Source of the DNA: Clostridia bacterium
GTDB taxonomy: Bacteria > Bacillota > Clostridia > Oscillospirales > CAG-272
NCBI GenBank assembly: GCA_017482355.1
Contig: JAFUNJ010000009.1
Span: 62,001-126,000 of the forward strand
Length of the DNA stretch: 64,000 nucleotides
Reading direction: 5' to 3'
Part shown: in pieces, positions 42,060 to 51,252 of the stretch
Numbering within the stretch: the stretch's first letter is position 1
How the letters are laid out: every line of letters begins with the position of its first letter
Notes under the pieces: model-generated
Seen by the model: only the letters and a program-made list of their open reading frames with translations
What the model was told of the DNA's origin: nothing
Database searches by the model: none
Translations under genes and position numbers: made by a program

Positions 42060-43681
42060 TGTCAAAATACGTAATAGGTATTGATTACGGCACGCTGTCC
42101 GCACGCGCGGTGCTTGCCGATACGGCTGACGGCAGAGTGCTTTCGAGCTGTGAGTACGTTTATCCGCATGCCGTAATGAATGAAAAGGATATTTGCGACA
42201 GCGAACCGAGCGTAAAAACGGCGCTCGCACACCCTGATGATTATATAGAGGCGCTCACAAGCACCGTTAAGGGCGTTCTTTCGGAATCGGGAGTTTCACC
42301 CGAGGAGGTCGTCGGACTGTCTATTGACGCAACGTCGAGCAGCGTTTTGCCGATTTTGAACGACGGCACTCCGCTTGCGAGCATGCAAGAATTTTCGCGC
42401 GATCCTCACGCATATATAAAGCTTTGGAAGCATCACGGCGGCGAGGAGCAGGCGGACAGAATGACGCGCGTTGCGAGCTTGCGCGGCGAAGAATGGCTTG
42501 AAAGCTACGGCGGAACGGTCTCCGCGGAGTGGGCGCTTCCGAAAATGCTCGAAACGCTCGAAAAATCGCCCAAGGTATATAATGCGGCGGAAAAATATTC
42601 CGAGATCGGCGACTGGCTCGTTTCTCTCATTACGGGAACCGAGTATCGAAGCGCTTGTCAGGCGGGTTATAAGTCGATGTATCAGGACGGATATCCGTCG
42701 AAGGAATATTTGAATGAGGTCGCGCCGACCTTTTCAACGGTGCTTGACAAGCTGAGAGGCGAGGTCGTTCCTCCCGGAACGGTTGCCGGATATATAAACG
42801 AAAACGGCGAAAAGCTCACGGGGCTGAGGATCGGAACCGCGGTCTCCGCGTCGGCGATCGACGCGCACTCGGCTCTGCCTGCGGCGAAGGCGGTATCAGA
42901 CGGTGACCTGACGCTGATAATCGGCACGTCCGGCTGTCATATTCTGATCTCAAAGACCGACGCACCTATCAAGGGTATTTGCGGCAAGGTCATGGGCGGT
43001 GTCGTTCCCGACTACCGCGCTTACGAGACGGGGCAGTCGTGCGTTGGCGATATGTTTGCCTGGTTTATGGAAAACTGTCTGCCCGAAAGCTATGCTGAGA
43101 GGGCAAGGGAAGAGGGGATCGGTATTTTCGATTACCTTAATTCGCTTGCGGAGAAGCTTGATATTGATTCTATCGGACTGCTTGTTCTCGACTGGTGGAA
43201 CGGCAACCGCTCGCCCTACGTTGACTACGACCTTTCGGGACTCATGATCGGAATGACGCTTATGACGAAGCCCGAGGAGATCTATCACGCTATGCTTTCC
43301 TCTATCGCTTACGGTACGAGACGAATGGTCGAGCTTTACGAGGAGGGCGGAGTGAAGGTCGAACGCATATTTGCGGTCGGCGGAATACCGCTGAAGAATC
43401 CGCTTCTTATGCAGATAATGGCGGACGTTCTCGGCAAGAGCATAAGCGTCGTCGACAGTAAGCAGGCAGGCGCAAAGGGAAGCGCGATATATGCAGCCAC
43501 CGCGGCAGGAATCTACCCCGATGTTGAGGGCGCGGCTGAAAAGATGGGAGATGACTGCGCGGCGGTCTATAAGCAATATCCCGAAGCACACGCGAAATTT
43601 ACTCGGCTTTACAATATGTACGTTGAGCTTTCCGACGGCTTTGCAAACAGCGATATTATGAAGCGCTTGAGAAACAAATAA
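42059..43681 (+). CDS. araB: Ribulokinase-like FGGY carbohydrate kinase
   Basis: 540 aa. FGGY fold: GIDYGTLSARAVLAD at the N-terminus, then YPHAVMN and ALAHPDDYIEAL, the hallmarks of ribulokinases; GLSIDATSSSVLP (about residue 85), a central GTSGCHI, GQSCVGDMFAW and a C-terminal ATP site with VGGIPLKNPLLMQIMADVLG. AraB-type kinases phosphorylate D- and L-ribulose at O5. With the following isomerase it would turn D-arabinose into D-ribulose-5-phosphate, an intermediate of the pentose phosphate pathway. No araD epimerase is nearby. Confidence 0.9.
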   Translation: MSKYVIGIDYGTLSARAVLADTADGRVLSSCEYVYPHAVMNEKDICDSEPSVKTALAHPDDYIEALTSTVKGVLSESGVSPEEVVGLSIDATSSSVLPILNDGTPLASMQEFSRDPHAYIKLWKHHGGEEQADRMTRVASLRGEEWLESYGGTVSAEWALPKMLETLEKSPKVYNAAEKYSEIGDWLVSLITGTEYRSACQAGYKSMYQDGYPSKEYLNEVAPTFSTVLDKLRGEVVPPGTVAGYINENGEKLTGLRIGTAVSASAIDAHSALPAAKAVSDGDLTLIIGTSGCHILISKTDAPIKGICGKVMGGVVPDYRAYETGQSCVGDMFAWFMENCLPESYAERAREEGIGIFDYLNSLAEKLDIDSIGLLVLDWWNGNRSPYVDYDLSGLMIGMTLMTKPEEIYHAMLSSIAYGTRRMVELYEEGGVKVERIFAVGGIPLKNPLLMQIMADVLGKSISVVDSKQAGAKGSAIYAATAAGIYPDVEGAAEKMGDDCAAVYKQYPEAHAKFTRLYNMYVELSDGFANSDIMKRLRNK

Positions 43682-43695
43682 AACAGGAGTAATTT

Positions 43696-45492
43696 ATGAA
43701 AAACAGAATGATTGGCGAATATCCCGTTATAGGAATACGTCCCGTTATCGACGGCAGAAAGGGTCCGCTTGACGTTCGCGGCGGACTTGAAAAGCAGACC
43801 ATGGCAATGGCTGAAGCCGTTAAGAAGCTGTACGAAGAAAGCCTCCGTTATTCGAACGGTGAGCCGGTCAAGGTCATCATTGCCGACGGTACTATTGGAC
43901 GCGCCCCCGAAGCGGCGGCTTGCGAGAGTAAGTTCAGACGCGAGGGTGTTGCGGTTACACTTACCGTTACCCCCTGCTGGTGCTATGGCTCCGAGGTAAT
44001 GGATGCCGATCCGAATACGATAAAGGCGGTCTGGGGCTGTAATAAGACAGAGCGCCCCGGCGCGGTTTTCCTTGCATCGGTAAAGGCAACTCATGCACAG
44101 AAGAATCTTCCTGTATTTTCGATCTACGGGCGCGAGGTTCAGGATATAGACGACGATTCGATCCCTAAAGACGTAGAAGAAAAGCTTCTCCGCTTTGCGC
44201 GTTCTGCGGTGGCTATGGCAACGATGCGCGGCAAATCTTACCTGCAGATCGGCTCTGTATGTATGGGAATCGGCGGATCGGTCATTGATTCCGATTTCCT
44301 CGAAAGCTATCTCGGACTCCGTGTCGAGTCTGTTGACGAGGTCGAGATACTCCGCCGTATGAATCACGATATTTACGATAAGGCGGAGTTTGAAAAGGCG
44401 CTTGCATGGGCGAAGGAAAAGTGCAAGATCGGCTTTGACAAGAACCCCGAGTTCGTTCGCAAGAGCGACGAAACGAAGGAAGAGCAGTTTGAATTCGTCG
44501 TAAAGATGGCGGTCATTATCAAGGAGCTTATGTGCGGAATCGAAAATCCGCCTGCTGGCTGTGAGGAGGAGGCACTCGGACATAACGCTATCGCGGCGGG
44601 TTTCCAGGGACAGCGTCAGTGGACGGACGAATATCCGAACGGCGACTTTGCGGAAGCTATCCTTAACACCTCCTTTGACTGGAACGGAGCGCGTGAGCCG
44701 TATATTCTTGCAACTGAAAACGACGTTCTCAACGGTCTCGGAATGCTGTTTATGAAGCTTCTTACTAACCGCGCTCAGATGTTTGCCGATGTCCGTACCT
44801 ATTGGAGCGGAAGCTCTATCAAGCGCGTAACGGGCTACGATATCGAGGGTAAGGCAAAGGACTGTGACGGCGTTATACATCTTATCAATTCGGGCGCTTG
44901 CTGTCTTGACGCCTGCGGTGAGGTTACCGATGAAAACGGCGACGCGGTTATTAAGCCGTGGTACGAAATGACCGACAGCGATATGGATAAGGTTCTCTCG
45001 GCGACAACCTGGAACCCTGCCGACAACGGATATTTCCGCGGCGGCGGATTCTCCTCCCGTTTCCTGACGAGAGCAGAGATGCCTGCGACTATGATCCGAC
45101 TCAATCTCGTAAAGGGACTTGGCCCTGTTATGCAGATAGCGGAGGGCTGGACTGTTGCGCTCCCCGATGACGTTGCGGACACCATCTGGGAGAGAACAGA
45201 CTACACTTGGCCCTGTACGTTCTTCGCTCCGAGATGCGACGGCGAGGAGGGAAGCCCCTTCAAGACCGCGTACGACGTTATGAACGCGTGGGGTGCAAAC
45301 CACGGTGCGATCTCTTACGGACACATCGGCGCTGACGTTATCACTCTCTGTTCGATGCTCAGAATTCCGGTTTGTATGCACAACGTACCGACGGAGGATA
45401 TATTCCGCCCGTCTGCTTGGGAAGCGTTCGGAATGGATAAAGAGGGCGCGGATTACAGAGCTTGTGCGAATTACGGACCTTTTTATAAGTGA
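43696..45492 (+). CDS. fucI: L-fucose/D-arabinose isomerase
   Basis: 598 aa, full FucI length. [26 protein letters not shown] at the N-terminus, [47 protein letters not shown] (metal-site Glu/Asp), [26 protein letters not shown] and the C-terminal [35 protein letters not shown] region (metal-binding His). Mn-dependent aldose-ketose isomerase in the cytoplasm that acts on L-fucose and equally on D-arabinose, which share stereochemistry at C2-C4. Beside a ribulokinase and a GH172 enzyme, D-arabinose is the more likely physiological substrate. Confidence 0.93.
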   Translation: MKNRMIGEYPVIGIRPVIDGRKGPLDVRGGLEKQTMAMAEAVKKLYEESLRYSNGEPVKVIIADGTIGRAPEAAACESKFRREGVAVTLTVTPCWCYGSEVMDADPNTIKAVWGCNKTERPGAVFLASVKATHAQKNLPVFSIYGREVQDIDDDSIPKDVEEKLLRFARSAVAMATMRGKSYLQIGSVCMGIGGSVIDSDFLESYLGLRVESVDEVEILRRMNHDIYDKAEFEKALAWAKEKCKIGFDKNPEFVRKSDETKEEQFEFVVKMAVIIKELMCGIENPPAGCEEEALGHNAIAAGFQGQRQWTDEYPNGDFAEAILNTSFDWNGAREPYILATENDVLNGLGMLFMKLLTNRAQMFADVRTYWSGSSIKRVTGYDIEGKAKDCDGVIHLINSGACCLDACGEVTDENGDAVIKPWYEMTDSDMDKVLSATTWNPADNGYFRGGGFSSRFLTRAEMPATMIRLNLVKGLGPVMQIAEGWTVALPDDVADTIWERTDYTWPCTFFAPRCDGEEGSPFKTAYDVMNAWGANHGAISYGHIGADVITLCSMLRIPVCMHNVPTEDIFRPSAWEAFGMDKEGADYRACANYGPFYK

Positions 45493-45495
45493 AAG

Positions 45496-45521
45496 AAAAC
45501 CGAGGCATTTGCCTCGGTTTT
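45496..45521 (+). terminator. Terminator of the GH172-araB-fucI operon
   Basis: AAAACCGAGGC, loop ATTT, GCCTCGGTTTT. Confidence 0.9.
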
Positions 45522-45629
45522 ATCTATGTAACCGCAATCCCCGCCATAGTTGGTAGGGTTCAAATGAGGTTGACAGATGAAAAGAGAATAACAAGAAAAA
45601 AGAAAACGCATAAGGGATTCGTGTCTGGG

Positions 45630-45810
45630 GCTCCCTCCGGGAGGGAGCTGTCACCGAAAGGTGACTGAAGGAGCCATCGGGCGAGGAACGCTCGATGATG
45701 AATATTTATGGAATCGCCCGAAGGAGAGGGGCGACTCTCTAAAATGTTATTCATCGCAGGCTCCCTTCGTCATTTGCTTCGCAAATGCCACCTCCCTCCC
45801 GGAGGGAGGC
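45630..45810. repeat. Palindromic intergenic repeat, copy 3
   Basis: The gap 45493-45879 contains no gene. Ends CTCCCTCCGGGAGGGAG (45631-45647) and CTCCCTCCCGGAGGGAG (45792-45808), each itself palindromic. Inside are GTCACC-GAAA-GGTGAC and GCATTTGC/GCAAATGC-type pairs. A divergent member of the family seen at 19481, 29597 and 48418. Confidence 0.78.
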
Positions 45811-45879
45811 AAAGCAACGTTCCGAACCCCATTTATGGGTAGCAGTAGCCGATGCGTGGCTGGTATACGGGGATTTTTA

Positions 45880-46632
45880 TTACAGTAGCTCGATCTTACC
45901 TTCAAAGCGAGCAAATTTCTTCGTCTCCGCACCCTCGCTGATAAAGCAGTCGACGTCGGACAGCTCTCCCTGCTTAAAGGAAGCGCGCTCGCCGAATTTT
46001 GAGCTGTCGCAGAGCAGAACCTTTTTACGCGCATTTTTGAGCATTGAATTTCTGACCGACACCTCTTCGCTCGAGCAGTCGCTGATGATACCGTCATCGG
46101 TAAGCGCCTTCACCGAGAAGAACATAACGTCCGCAAACACGTTTTCAAATGTCCTTTGCGCGTTTCCGCCGATTAGACAGTTTCGGTTTTCGCTACTCAA
46201 AAATCCGCCCGACGATACGACATTGACGCTCGATCCTGAAAGAAGCATGAGTATCTCGATATTGTTCGTAACTACCGTAAGCGAGCTTTTATTCATAAGC
46301 TCGGTCGCAAGATAAAAGGCGGTAGAGGACTGGTCGAGAAAAACGATGTCGCCGTCGTTTACAAGCGCCGCCGCCTTTTTTGCAATATCGAGCTTTTGAT
46401 TTACGTTCTGACGCGTGCGGTGATTAAAGGTAACTATGTTCGACAAGCTGTTACGCAGCGACGCACCGCCGTAGCTTCTTTTGATCAGCCCCTTTTCTTC
46501 AAGAGACTTCAGATCACGTCGTATGCTCGATTCACTTGCGAACAGAGCGCTACATAACTGTTTTACCGTCACGAATCCGCCCGTTGACTTTAATATATTC
46601 ATTATTTCCTGTTCGCGCTCTTTGCTCAGCAT
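45880..46632 (-). CDS. DeoR-family transcriptional regulator
   Basis: 250 aa. N-terminal helix-turn-helix (about 1-60) with KEREQEIMNIL, FVTVKQLCSALFASESSIRRDLKSLEEKGLIKRSYGGA; C-terminal sugar-phosphate-binding DeoRC domain with VNDGDIVFLDQSSTAFYLATEL, LTVVTNNIEI, VSSGGFLSSENRNCLIGG and LLCDSSKFGERAS. Senses a phosphorylated sugar or sugar alcohol. It is divergent from the HAD-GDPD gene and follows the pentose operon on the other strand. Three 10-bp-spaced CCGAT repeats just upstream of its start are a likely operator. Confidence 0.93.
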   Translation of the reverse strand: MLSKEREQEIMNILKSTGGFVTVKQLCSALFASESSIRRDLKSLEEKGLIKRSYGGASLRNSLSNIVTFNHRTRQNVNQKLDIAKKAAALVNDGDIVFLDQSSTAFYLATELMNKSSLTVVTNNIEILMLLSGSSVNVVSSGGFLSSENRNCLIGGNAQRTFENVFADVMFFSVKALTDDGIISDCSSEEVSVRNSMLKNARKKVLLCDSSKFGERASFKQGELSDVDCFISEGAETKKFARFEGKIELL

Positions 46633-46640
46633 TTTGCCCT

Positions 46641-46665
46641 CCGATTTTGACCGATGTTGACCGAT
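46641..46665. promoter_or_regulatory. Direct repeats, likely DeoR operator
   Basis: CCGAT occurs three times at exact 10-bp steps (46641, 46651, 46661), as CCGATNTTGA units, starting 9 bp from the DeoR start codon. One-turn spacing fits cooperative binding of a repressor oligomer on one DNA face. Confidence 0.6.
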
Positions 46666-46719
46666 TTGCGGTTATGAAACGTTAATTCTTCATTATTTGC
46701 GCGTTTTTTACGCAAATTG

Positions 46720-46759
46720 TTGAATTGTTTTGACTGAACTATTATAATACAAATATGAT
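46720..46759 (+). promoter_or_regulatory. Promoter region of the HAD-GDPD gene
   Basis: TTGAAT, 17 bp, TATAAT (46743-46748); an alternative TTGACT (46730-46735), 18 bp, TATGAT (46754-46759) overlaps it. Confidence 0.6.
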
Positions 46760-46801
46760 ACTTTGTAAAGCAAAATTTTCTGTTGACGGACGGTGAAAAC
46801 A

Positions 46802-48307
46802 ATGTATAATAATATTAAGGTCATCGCAATGGATCTCGACGGCACTCTCACACAGCATAAAACGCCACTTTCTCTTAAGCACAGAGAGATACTTACCGAG
46901 CTATCGAAGAGGTATAAGCTTCTTATGGTCGGCGCAGGTCAGGTAATGAGGATATTCAATCAGCTTGAGCAGTTCCCGATAGACATTATCGGCAATTACG
47001 GTATGCAGTACGGTGTTTATAATGAAGAGACCGAAAGCATTGATATTGTAAAGGATACTCAGGTACCGTGCGATAGAGACAAGGCGGCGGAAAAGATAAA
47101 CGCAATGAGAGAAAAATACAGCTTTACCGAATACGCGGGCGAGTCTGTCGAATTTCATCCCTCGGGATGCGTTACCTTTCCGATACTCGGCACGAAGGCA
47201 AAGCAGGAAGACAAGCTGAGCTTTGACCCCGATCGCGCAAAGAGACGCAAGATATACGACGAGGTCTGTGAGGAGTTTGGCGATTACTGTGTTTTCGTCG
47301 GCGGCTCCTCGTCATTCGATATGGCGCCGAAGCCGTACAATAAATACTATGCGCTCGACCTTTACTGTAAAGAAAACGGCTACACGCACGACGAAGTCTT
47401 GTACATAGGAGACGATTACGGTCTCGGCGGAAACGACGAATCGGTCTATAAATCGGATTTTAATTATTTAACGATAGATAACTATCTTGATTTTCCCAAA
47501 GTAGTAAAACCGCTTTTGACGGAGGTAAATAATATGAATTATTGGACACAAAGCGAGAAGAATATTTTTGTCGCAGGTCACAGGGGCTTTTGCGCAAAAT
47601 ATCCCGAGAACACGATGCTTTCCTTTATTGAGGCGGTAAAGGTCGGCGTCGATCAGATCGAGACCGACGTGCGTATCACTAAGGACAACGAGCTTGTTCT
47701 TATCCACGACGCGACACTTGAGCGCACGACGAACGGACACGGCAGAGTCTGCGACTATACGCTTGCCGAGCTGAAGCAGCTCGATGCAGGACGTGGCGAG
47801 CAGATACCGACTCTCCGCGAGCTTATGGAGCTTGTCAAGGATCATCCGACGATGACTCTCGATATCGAGCTTAAGGAATATCCGACGGAGGGCTGGGAGG
47901 AGGTCGCGTTCCGCACCTGCGATCTAGCGATAGAAATGCTTGAGGAGTATTCCTTCGGTCAGCGCTGTGTCATCAATAGCTTTAACGGCAAGCTGAACGA
48001 ATACGTTTATAAGAAGTATGAGGGAAAATATAAGCAGCATCTGTTTTTCCCCGCAGTTCACATGGATCTGAACGGCTGTGAGCTTGAAACCTACAGCTTC
48101 GGATATTGCGCGTGCTATTTCGGCTCGCATCCGGCGGAGATGATAAAGGAATTCAAGGAAAAGACGGGAATAAGAGTCTGGGGACCTGCTTCGATAAGAG
48201 ACGAGGCAACGGTAGACGAGGCGATCAGGATGGGCGTTGAGCTTATCACCTGTAATAACCCCGACTGCGTTCTTGAGATCCTGCGCAAAAAGGGACTTCA
48301 TAAATAA
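46802..48307 (+). CDS. HAD phosphatase fused to glycerophosphodiester phosphodiesterase
   Basis: 501 aa, no signal peptide. Residues about 1-240 are a HAD-type phosphatase like phosphomannomutase/Cof proteins: DLDGTLT nucleophile Asp, MVGAGQ, GGSSSFDMAPKPYNKYYAL, and GDDYGLGGND acid motif. Residues about 245-500 are GDPD: HRGFCAKYPENTMLSF, EIDVR-like QIETDVRITKDNELVLIHDATLERTTNG, LDIELKE and WGPASIRDEATVDEAIRMGVELITCNNPD. Could hydrolyse glycerophosphodiesters to glycerol-3-phosphate and then dephosphorylate it. A GGAGGT Shine-Dalgarno and ATG (47534) sit exactly at the domain boundary in the same frame, so free GDPD may be made too. Start at 46802 or the GTG at 46793. Confidence 0.85.
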   Translation: MYNNIKVIAMDLDGTLTQHKTPLSLKHREILTELSKRYKLLMVGAGQVMRIFNQLEQFPIDIIGNYGMQYGVYNEETESIDIVKDTQVPCDRDKAAEKINAMREKYSFTEYAGESVEFHPSGCVTFPILGTKAKQEDKLSFDPDRAKRRKIYDEVCEEFGDYCVFVGGSSSFDMAPKPYNKYYALDLYCKENGYTHDEVLYIGDDYGLGGNDESVYKSDFNYLTIDNYLDFPKVVKPLLTEVNNMNYWTQSEKNIFVAGHRGFCAKYPENTMLSFIEAVKVGVDQIETDVRITKDNELVLIHDATLERTTNGHGRVCDYTLAELKQLDAGRGEQIPTLRELMELVKDHPTMTLDIELKEYPTEGWEEVAFRTCDLAIEMLEEYSFGQRCVINSFNGKLNEYVYKKYEGKYKQHLFFPAVHMDLNGCELETYSFGYCACYFGSHPAEMIKEFKEKTGIRVWGPASIRDEATVDEAIRMGVELITCNNPDCVLEILRKKGLHK

Positions 48308-48312
48308 GAGAG

Positions 48313-48339
48313 AACCGAGGCGTTTGCCTCGGTTTTTTT
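48313..48339 (+). terminator. Terminator of the HAD-GDPD gene
   Basis: AACCGAGGC, loop GTTT, GCCTCGGTTTTTTT. Confidence 0.88.
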
Positions 48340-48417
48340 GTTGTTTTAAGCTAGAATTACAGACGATGACTGCGGCTAAAAAAAGCTTTGGTATGCCTGA
48401 TTCTGCCGCGGCGATAT

Positions 48418-48534
48418 GCCTCCCCTGTGCAAGGGGAGGTGCCCGATGTTGACATCGGGCAGAGGGGTTGTTTTCTCGGTTACAATCCCTCAGTCAGCCG
48501 AATCGGCTGACAGCTCCCTTTGCACAAGGGAGCC
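48418..48534. repeat. Palindromic intergenic repeat, copy 4
   Basis: Ends CTCCCCTGTGCAAGGGGAG (48420-48438) and CTCCCTTTGCACAAGGGAG (48514-48532). Inside are GCCCGATGT-TG-ACATCGGGC and TCAGCCG-AAT-CGGCTGA hairpins and GAGGGGTTGT/ACAATCCCTC blocks. Shortest member of the family in the window. The rest of the 48308-48579 gap shows nothing else. Confidence 0.8.
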
Positions 48535-48579
48535 AATTAGTGCGCACAACAGTATCTGCGGTTTTGACATCGCTCGTGA

Positions 48580-51018
48580 CTATATGGTATATCCAAAGAC
48601 GGTCATCTCTTTCGTCAGCGCGTTTTCTGCCGGACGGAATTTGACCGTTCTCGTTTCGTTTGGCATAAGAGAGAAGTAGTTATCGTCGAATATATATTCT
48701 CCCTCAAGCTCAAGAGCGTGGATGTATTCAGACGCCTTTACTGTTATGCTATCCGCGCCCTTCGCGATGATCTCGGGCGCGGAGCAGGGAACTATCGGAA
48801 GAACACCATTCTTGTAGAAGGCGCGGTCGCGGAAGCTTTCGCAGGTTGCGTCGCAGATAAGCATCGCGCCGTCGGGAACTGCGTTAAGGGGCAGGGAATA
48901 TACACATTCGGAGCTTTCCGCGCCGATAGACGCGGTCACGTTTTCGATATGAACGACCTTGCCGTCCTTGATATAGGAGAGCGAAAGCTCGACCGTGTGA
49001 TCTTCAAAGCCGTCGTTGCAGAGGTAAATGTCGTATTTATTCGACTTGTCTATTGACACGACAAGCTCGGAAGCGCAACGCTTGAAAGAATAGAACGACG
49101 CCTTCGGCAGACAGTAATAGTCGACGAACGCCCAGCCGCTTGACGCAGGCCAGCAGTCGTTCCACATCCAGTAGATTATGCCGTTTACAAAGCCGCGGTT
49201 GCGTCTTATGTTTTCAAAAGATACTCGGATCCATTCGTACTGCGCGTATTTGAGCTTGAAGAAGCGGTCGTGACCGTCGGTGAATGCGCCGAGCACCTTT
49301 TCGGTAAAGGCGGTAAGAAGTCCAAAAAGACTGAGCGGCGGATTATCCTTTGTGTGATAATTCCACATTTCGTCGGTGTCGTAAATGTCGCTTTCGGTCA
49401 TAAAACGCTTAAGAGAGGGGAGGGAGATTGCGCCCATCGTCGGCTCCTCGGCAATGAAACGCGCGAGCAGGGTCGAGAGAAATTCCTTGTAGTCGGTCAT
49501 ATCAGTGTCGGTTATGTAGGGGAAGATCGACTCGCCGAGATACTGAGTGTTATGTGTAGTTCCGACGGTCTTTGACGCGTATACGTTACCGCCGTAGGGG
49601 CTTGAAAGAAGGAATCTGCGGCGCGGATCAAGGCGGTTAAGGATCGGCATTATCGCATCGTGAATGACGGTCCTGCCCCAATAGTCGGGTGCTTCATCGT
49701 CACCGCGGACGGCGTTTTCATTGTCGCCCGACCACCAGACGAGAGACGGATGGTTGCGAAGCTCGTAAGCGGCAAACTCTGCCTCTTTTTTCACTTCGGA
49801 AATGAATTCCTCGCGCTCCTCGGGATAGTGTCCGCAAGCCATTAAGAAGTCCTGTGTCGTCAGTATTCCGAGGCGGTCGCACTCGTTATAAAAATGCTCT
49901 TTTTCGAAGATTCCGCCTCCCCATACGCGAAGCATATTGACTCCCGCTTCACGCGCAAGTGAAAGAAGCGTTGTGATCTTCTCGTCGCTCTCGAAGGACG
50001 GGAACGGCTCGGAGGGGACCCAGTTTGCACCCTTGCACATAATGGGCGTGCCGTTGATAAGCAGACGGAAGCCGGAGAACTTTTCGTTTTTATCGTAAAT
50101 CTTACTGCTTACGCTGTTCTTGATCTCAAGGCACTTTTCGTAGTATGGACTTCCGACTTCGTCGGGGATCTGCTCGATAACGGCGGTTCTGATACCGAAA
50201 ACGTACTGCTTACCGTTGATCTCCGCGGCATAAAGCGGCTGATCGCCGTAGCCGTGAGGATACCAGAGCTTTGCGTTCGGAACGTCGATATAACGCTTGA
50301 AATGCGGCTCCTTCGTGTAGAAGCGGTGGCTGTAGATATCGCTTCCCGACGGATCCTTGACTGCAATGTCAACAAATGCGCCGTTTTCGTAATTTTCGGT
50401 ATCGGCTTCGATTACGATCTGCGCCCAATTTTTCGATACCGCCTCGGTATAAATATAGGGATCCTTAACGGCAAAGCCGTTTCTTGACTCGATGTAAACG
50501 CCGCGCCAGATGCCGCAGGTCACGAAGCGCGCTACCCAGTCCCACTTATAGGTACACTGCATGCGGCGCGTATAGAGACGCTCGTAGGTGAACGCCGCAG
50601 GGCGCTCGGGCTCGTTTTCTACCTCACGCACGGGCGAGCGGAAATAGACCGACAAGGTGTTTTCGCCGACTTTAAGAATACTTGATACGGGAAATTCGTG
50701 TCGGATAAACATATTCTGCGTCTTGCCGATGAGCGAGCCGTTTAGGTGAATGTCGGCGTAGGTATCGAGCCCCTCAAAAACGAGAAATGCGTTTTGCGGA
50801 ATATCATCAAGCGTGAAGGTGCGCTCATATTTCCAGTCGCAGTCTTCGATCCATTGGCACTTGTCGGCGCTATCGCGGTAATATATATCTGACGGAATAC
50901 GGCTTCCCATAAGATCGGTATGCACGCAACCGGGAACGGTGCCCGAAAAGGAAAAATCAAGCTTTCCGTCGCGGTAGCACTGACCGTTCCATTTTCCGTT
51001 AAGGTCAATTATCTTCAT
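48580..51018 (-). CDS. GH2 beta-mannosidase
   Basis: 812 aa, typical length. N-terminal jelly-roll with DLNGKWNGQC, VPGCVHTDLM, then IEDCDWKYERTF and LVFEGLDTYADIHLNG. Central TIM barrel with KGANWVPSEPFPSF, ANMLRVWGGG-like VNMLRVWGGGIFE, QDFLMACGHYP, the acid/base Glu in WWSGDNENAVRG (about residue 420) and later YWMWNDCWPASSGW. Lacks a signal peptide, so it cleaves beta-mannosides from imported oligosaccharides such as N-glycan cores or mannan fragments. Single gene; a weak TATACT lies upstream on the minus strand. No transporter is close by. Confidence 0.92.
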   Translation of the reverse strand: MKIIDLNGKWNGQCYRDGKLDFSFSGTVPGCVHTDLMGSRIPSDIYYRDSADKCQWIEDCDWKYERTFTLDDIPQNAFLVFEGLDTYADIHLNGSLIGKTQNMFIRHEFPVSSILKVGENTLSVYFRSPVREVENEPERPAAFTYERLYTRRMQCTYKWDWVARFVTCGIWRGVYIESRNGFAVKDPYIYTEAVSKNWAQIVIEADTENYENGAFVDIAVKDPSGSDIYSHRFYTKEPHFKRYIDVPNAKLWYPHGYGDQPLYAAEINGKQYVFGIRTAVIEQIPDEVGSPYYEKCLEIKNSVSSKIYDKNEKFSGFRLLINGTPIMCKGANWVPSEPFPSFESDEKITTLLSLAREAGVNMLRVWGGGIFEKEHFYNECDRLGILTTQDFLMACGHYPEEREEFISEVKKEAEFAAYELRNHPSLVWWSGDNENAVRGDDEAPDYWGRTVIHDAIMPILNRLDPRRRFLLSSPYGGNVYASKTVGTTHNTQYLGESIFPYITDTDMTDYKEFLSTLLARFIAEEPTMGAISLPSLKRFMTESDIYDTDEMWNYHTKDNPPLSLFGLLTAFTEKVLGAFTDGHDRFFKLKYAQYEWIRVSFENIRRNRGFVNGIIYWMWNDCWPASSGWAFVDYYCLPKASFYSFKRCASELVVSIDKSNKYDIYLCNDGFEDHTVELSLSYIKDGKVVHIENVTASIGAESSECVYSLPLNAVPDGAMLICDATCESFRDRAFYKNGVLPIVPCSAPEIIAKGADSITVKASEYIHALELEGEYIFDDNYFSLMPNETRTVKFRPAENALTKEMTVFGYTI

Positions 51019-51213
51019 ATAAATATCCTTTCTTTTAACGTCTGACGGTATAAGTATATCATATCGGAAACAGATATAAAAGACAGTATTTTAAGCTTTA
51101 TTTGCGTCCTTTTTTAATATTTTGCTGGGGAAAATCACGTGACGTTCTTTGAACGCTTTCGCCGCCTTCGCGTTAAAATCGCGAACGCAACAGAAGCGCT
51201 CTTGCGGAATGAT

Positions 51214-51243
51214 AAAAAGCGAGGCGATTTCACCTCGCTTTTT
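51214..51243 (-). terminator. Terminator of the MacB-like operon
   Basis: AAAAAGCGAGG, loop, CCTCGCTTTTT, just after the ATPase stop. Nearly the same hairpin occurs at 53705 and 60148. Confidence 0.85.
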
Positions 51244-51252
51244 AATCAATTA

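Noticed and set aside
43609-45381. 590-codon open frame on the minus strand over fucI
   Set aside because: Antisense shadow of a clear isomerase; Arg/Ser-rich translation without motifs.
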